From assembly GCA_902803245.1 (NCBI GenBank), contig CADCPJ010000291.1, positions 1 to 7,609 of the forward strand: a stretch of DNA of 7,609 nt, read 5' to 3'. The notes under the pieces were generated by a model. That model saw nothing but the letters and a program-made list of their open reading frames with translations. It did no database searches and was not told where the DNA came from. The position numbers and the translations under genes are program-made. Every line of letters starts with the position of its first letter. Positions within the stretch are counted from its first letter, which is position 1. This DNA is from an uncultured Lachnospiraceae bacterium (GTDB lineage: Bacteria > Bacillota > Clostridia > Lachnospirales > Lachnospiraceae). This document shows, in pieces, positions 6,379 to 7,609 of this stretch.

Positions 6379-7609
6379 GCCCGGTCAGCTCCTTGAGCGC
6401 ATAACCCGACTTCCTGTCAGGATGAAGCTCGTAGTATCTCCTCTTGTCCTCGTACATCCTCTCATCCGCTATTCTGAGAGCAGTACGCACATTTCTACAG
6501 TCGTCCTCTACGTGACAGCCGATTGCGAGACTGACCTTGTCCTTTGCAAATTCCCTGACCAGGCGAAGCTTTTCATTCATATCCGGGAACGCAATGTCAG
6601 GAACAATCACCGTGAACTCATCACCGCCGGCGCGATAGATCTCCCCGTCGCCAAAGACCCGGCGAAGTACATTGGCGGCGGACCGGATGAGCTCGTCGCC
6701 GGCCGGATGGCCTTCGGAGTCATTCACTTTCTTAAGCCCGTTCAGGTCAGCAAAGAGAACGCCGACGCTTTTCCCGCGCGGTGCCTTTCCACTGCTCATG
6801 AGGTCCACGCAGTGATTCATCTCGTTTCGGTTCAGGACCCCGGTCAGCATATCCCTCGAGCTGAGGATCTGCAGCCGCCTAAGAAGCTGGTGGTTGCCGA
6901 TCTCCGCCCCCAAAAGGAAGGTCGTCAGTTCCAGGGTCTCCTTGATTCTCGGAGTGTCCGCCGTGTTGAAATCCGTCACCCAGATATATCCGAGCCGCTC
7001 ATGCTCGGATCTGAGCGGGAAGAGAACGATTGTTTTGACGCTGCTGTCGACAAGCGATCTGTGCCACCTTTGGTTCCGCTCCCTCACGACCTCCATGTCC
7101 CGGTCATTCTTGACAATGAGGCAGTTGCTGCCCGCGATGGTGTCCTCCCACGATTCCGCGAGGTCGTAGAAGGAATCGTCGAGAATCTCGGTCATGGGCT
7201 TATTGGGGAAATCCTCCGCGACATCCTCGCACAGGACGGAGCACGTGCGGGTGACCGGCTCCATGAGAAGAATGCAGGCCTGTCTCGCCATGCAGAGCTT
7301 GCGCAAATCCCTGATCACGTCGGCCATGGCGGCCTCGAAATCGGAGGTGCCGCGGAGCCTGATCGCGGTCTTAAGAACCGACTGCGCGAGATCCGAAGAT
7401 ACGTTTGACATTCTCTCAGAGTCCGCCGCCTGGTTGATCTCCATCGTATATGTGCAGTAGCTGAAGTTTTCGTCGTCCGACGCAAGGGGAAGAAATGTCA
7501 TGTTGAACCACACGTCGAACCGGTCCGGGTGCGCATACGAGTGGAGGCACTTCTTCTCAACCGCTGCCCGGTAGCAGTAGTCCTCGAAATTGAGGTCTCT
7601 CGGCAGATA
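6359..7609 (-). CDS. PAS-GAF-GGDEF diguanylate cyclase; N-terminus off window
   Basis: The frame is open to the right edge (416 residues visible; numbering starts at 7609). A GTG at 7513 and an ATG at 7501 exist, but the residues before them look like continuing domain sequence (YLPRDLNFEDYCYRAA, then HPDRFDVW), so the gene should start off the window. Residues 1 to about 58 resemble the second half of a PAS-type sensor. About 89-240 have the length and pattern of a GAF domain. The GGDEF domain begins at DMLTGVLNR (about 253) and carries FADLNGLKKVND, GHPAGDEL and an intact GGDEF at 328-332 (bases 6614-6628). The canonical RxxD inhibitory site is absent: the stretch before the signature is RRVFGDGEIYRA. 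No membrane helix is visible in this part, so it is probably cytosolic. It should make c-di-GMP from two GTP. It is the first visible gene of the operon, and its stop overlaps the EAL start. Confidence 0.94.
   Translation of the reverse strand, partial: YLPRDLNFEDYCYRAAVEKKCLHSYAHPDRFDVWFNMTFLPLASDDENFSYCTYTMEINQAADSERMSNVSSDLAQSVLKTAIRLRGTSDFEAAMADVIRDLRKLCMARQACILLMEPVTRTCSVLCEDVAEDFPNKPMTEILDDSFYDLAESWEDTIAGSNCLIVKNDRDMEVVRERNQRWHRSLVDSSVKTIVLFPLRSEHERLGYIWVTDFNTADTPRIKETLELTTFLLGAEIGNHQLLRRLQILSSRDMLTGVLNRNEMNHCVDLMSSGKAPRGKSVGVLFADLNGLKKVNDSEGHPAGDELIRSAANVLRRVFGDGEIYRAGGDEFTVIVPDIAFPDMNEKLRLVREFAKDKVSLAIGCHVEDDCRNVRTALRIADERMYEDKRRYYELHPDRKSGYALKELTGHEYCLF
6389..6394 (-). promoter_or_regulatory. 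Ribosome binding site of the EAL gene, inside the upstream gene
   Basis: The minus strand reads AAGGAG here, 10 nt before the ATG at 6378. It lies within the last codons of the GGDEF gene and supports both the chosen start and the 20-bp gene overlap. Confidence 0.8.

Noticed and set aside
6377..7408. 343-codon open frame on the plus strand opposite the cyclase gene
   Set aside because: It is an antisense shadow of a clearly conserved GGDEF gene in GC-rich DNA. Its translation shows no recognisable domain.
7499..7513. GTG at 7513 or ATG at 7501 as the start of the cyclase
   Set aside because: The frame continues to the window edge with PAS-like sequence, and I see no good ribosome binding site just upstream of either codon.

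Overview
The window reads as a piece of a mid-to-high GC Gram-positive chromosome, most likely a gut-type Clostridia (Lachnospiraceae-like) bacterium. This rests on protein style: multi-helix membrane N-termini on signalling enzymes, a PAS-like segment typical of that group, a membrane polyferredoxin of the NapH/YccM type, and an AAGGAG ribosome binding site. It is inference; no rRNA or other species marker is present.

Layout. From the left edge to 1823 (+) lies the 3' part of one long gene. It encodes a membrane polyferredoxin (four helices, several Cys motifs and a two-cluster ferredoxin segment) joined by a repetitive Ala-rich linker to a C-terminal TlpA/ResA-type thioredoxin domain with a CAPC active site. 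The gap from 1824 to 1953 holds a strong hairpin (1863-1903), suited to act as a bidirectional terminator, and a small 13-bp direct repeat. Everything from 1954 to the right edge is on the minus strand and forms one apparent operon of cyclic-di-GMP genes. In transcription order these are a PAS-GAF-GGDEF diguanylate cyclase (N-terminus off the window), a seven/eight-helix protein with a degenerate GGDEF and an intact EAL phosphodiesterase domain (20-bp overlap with the cyclase gene), and, 66 bp further on, a seven-helix HD-GYP phosphodiesterase with an unusual ~350-residue C-terminal extension containing a duplicated beta-rich unit.

How the parts work together. The minus-strand genes place one c-di-GMP synthase and both known unrelated classes of c-di-GMP phosphodiesterase in one transcript, so the locus looks like a self-contained turnover module with a soluble sensor (PAS/GAF) on synthesis and membrane sensors on degradation. 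The convergent redox gene is a separate transcription unit. It probably passes electrons from the cytoplasm, through Fe-S clusters, to a thiol/disulfide domain outside the membrane.

The most interesting points are the HD-GYP C-terminal duplicated domain, the polyferredoxin-thioredoxin fusion with its repeat linker and a Cys-to-Arg change in the second ferredoxin cluster, the three-enzyme c-di-GMP operon, and a marked excess of the palindrome CTTAAG. No tRNA, rRNA, CRISPR array, insertion sequence or riboswitch was seen.
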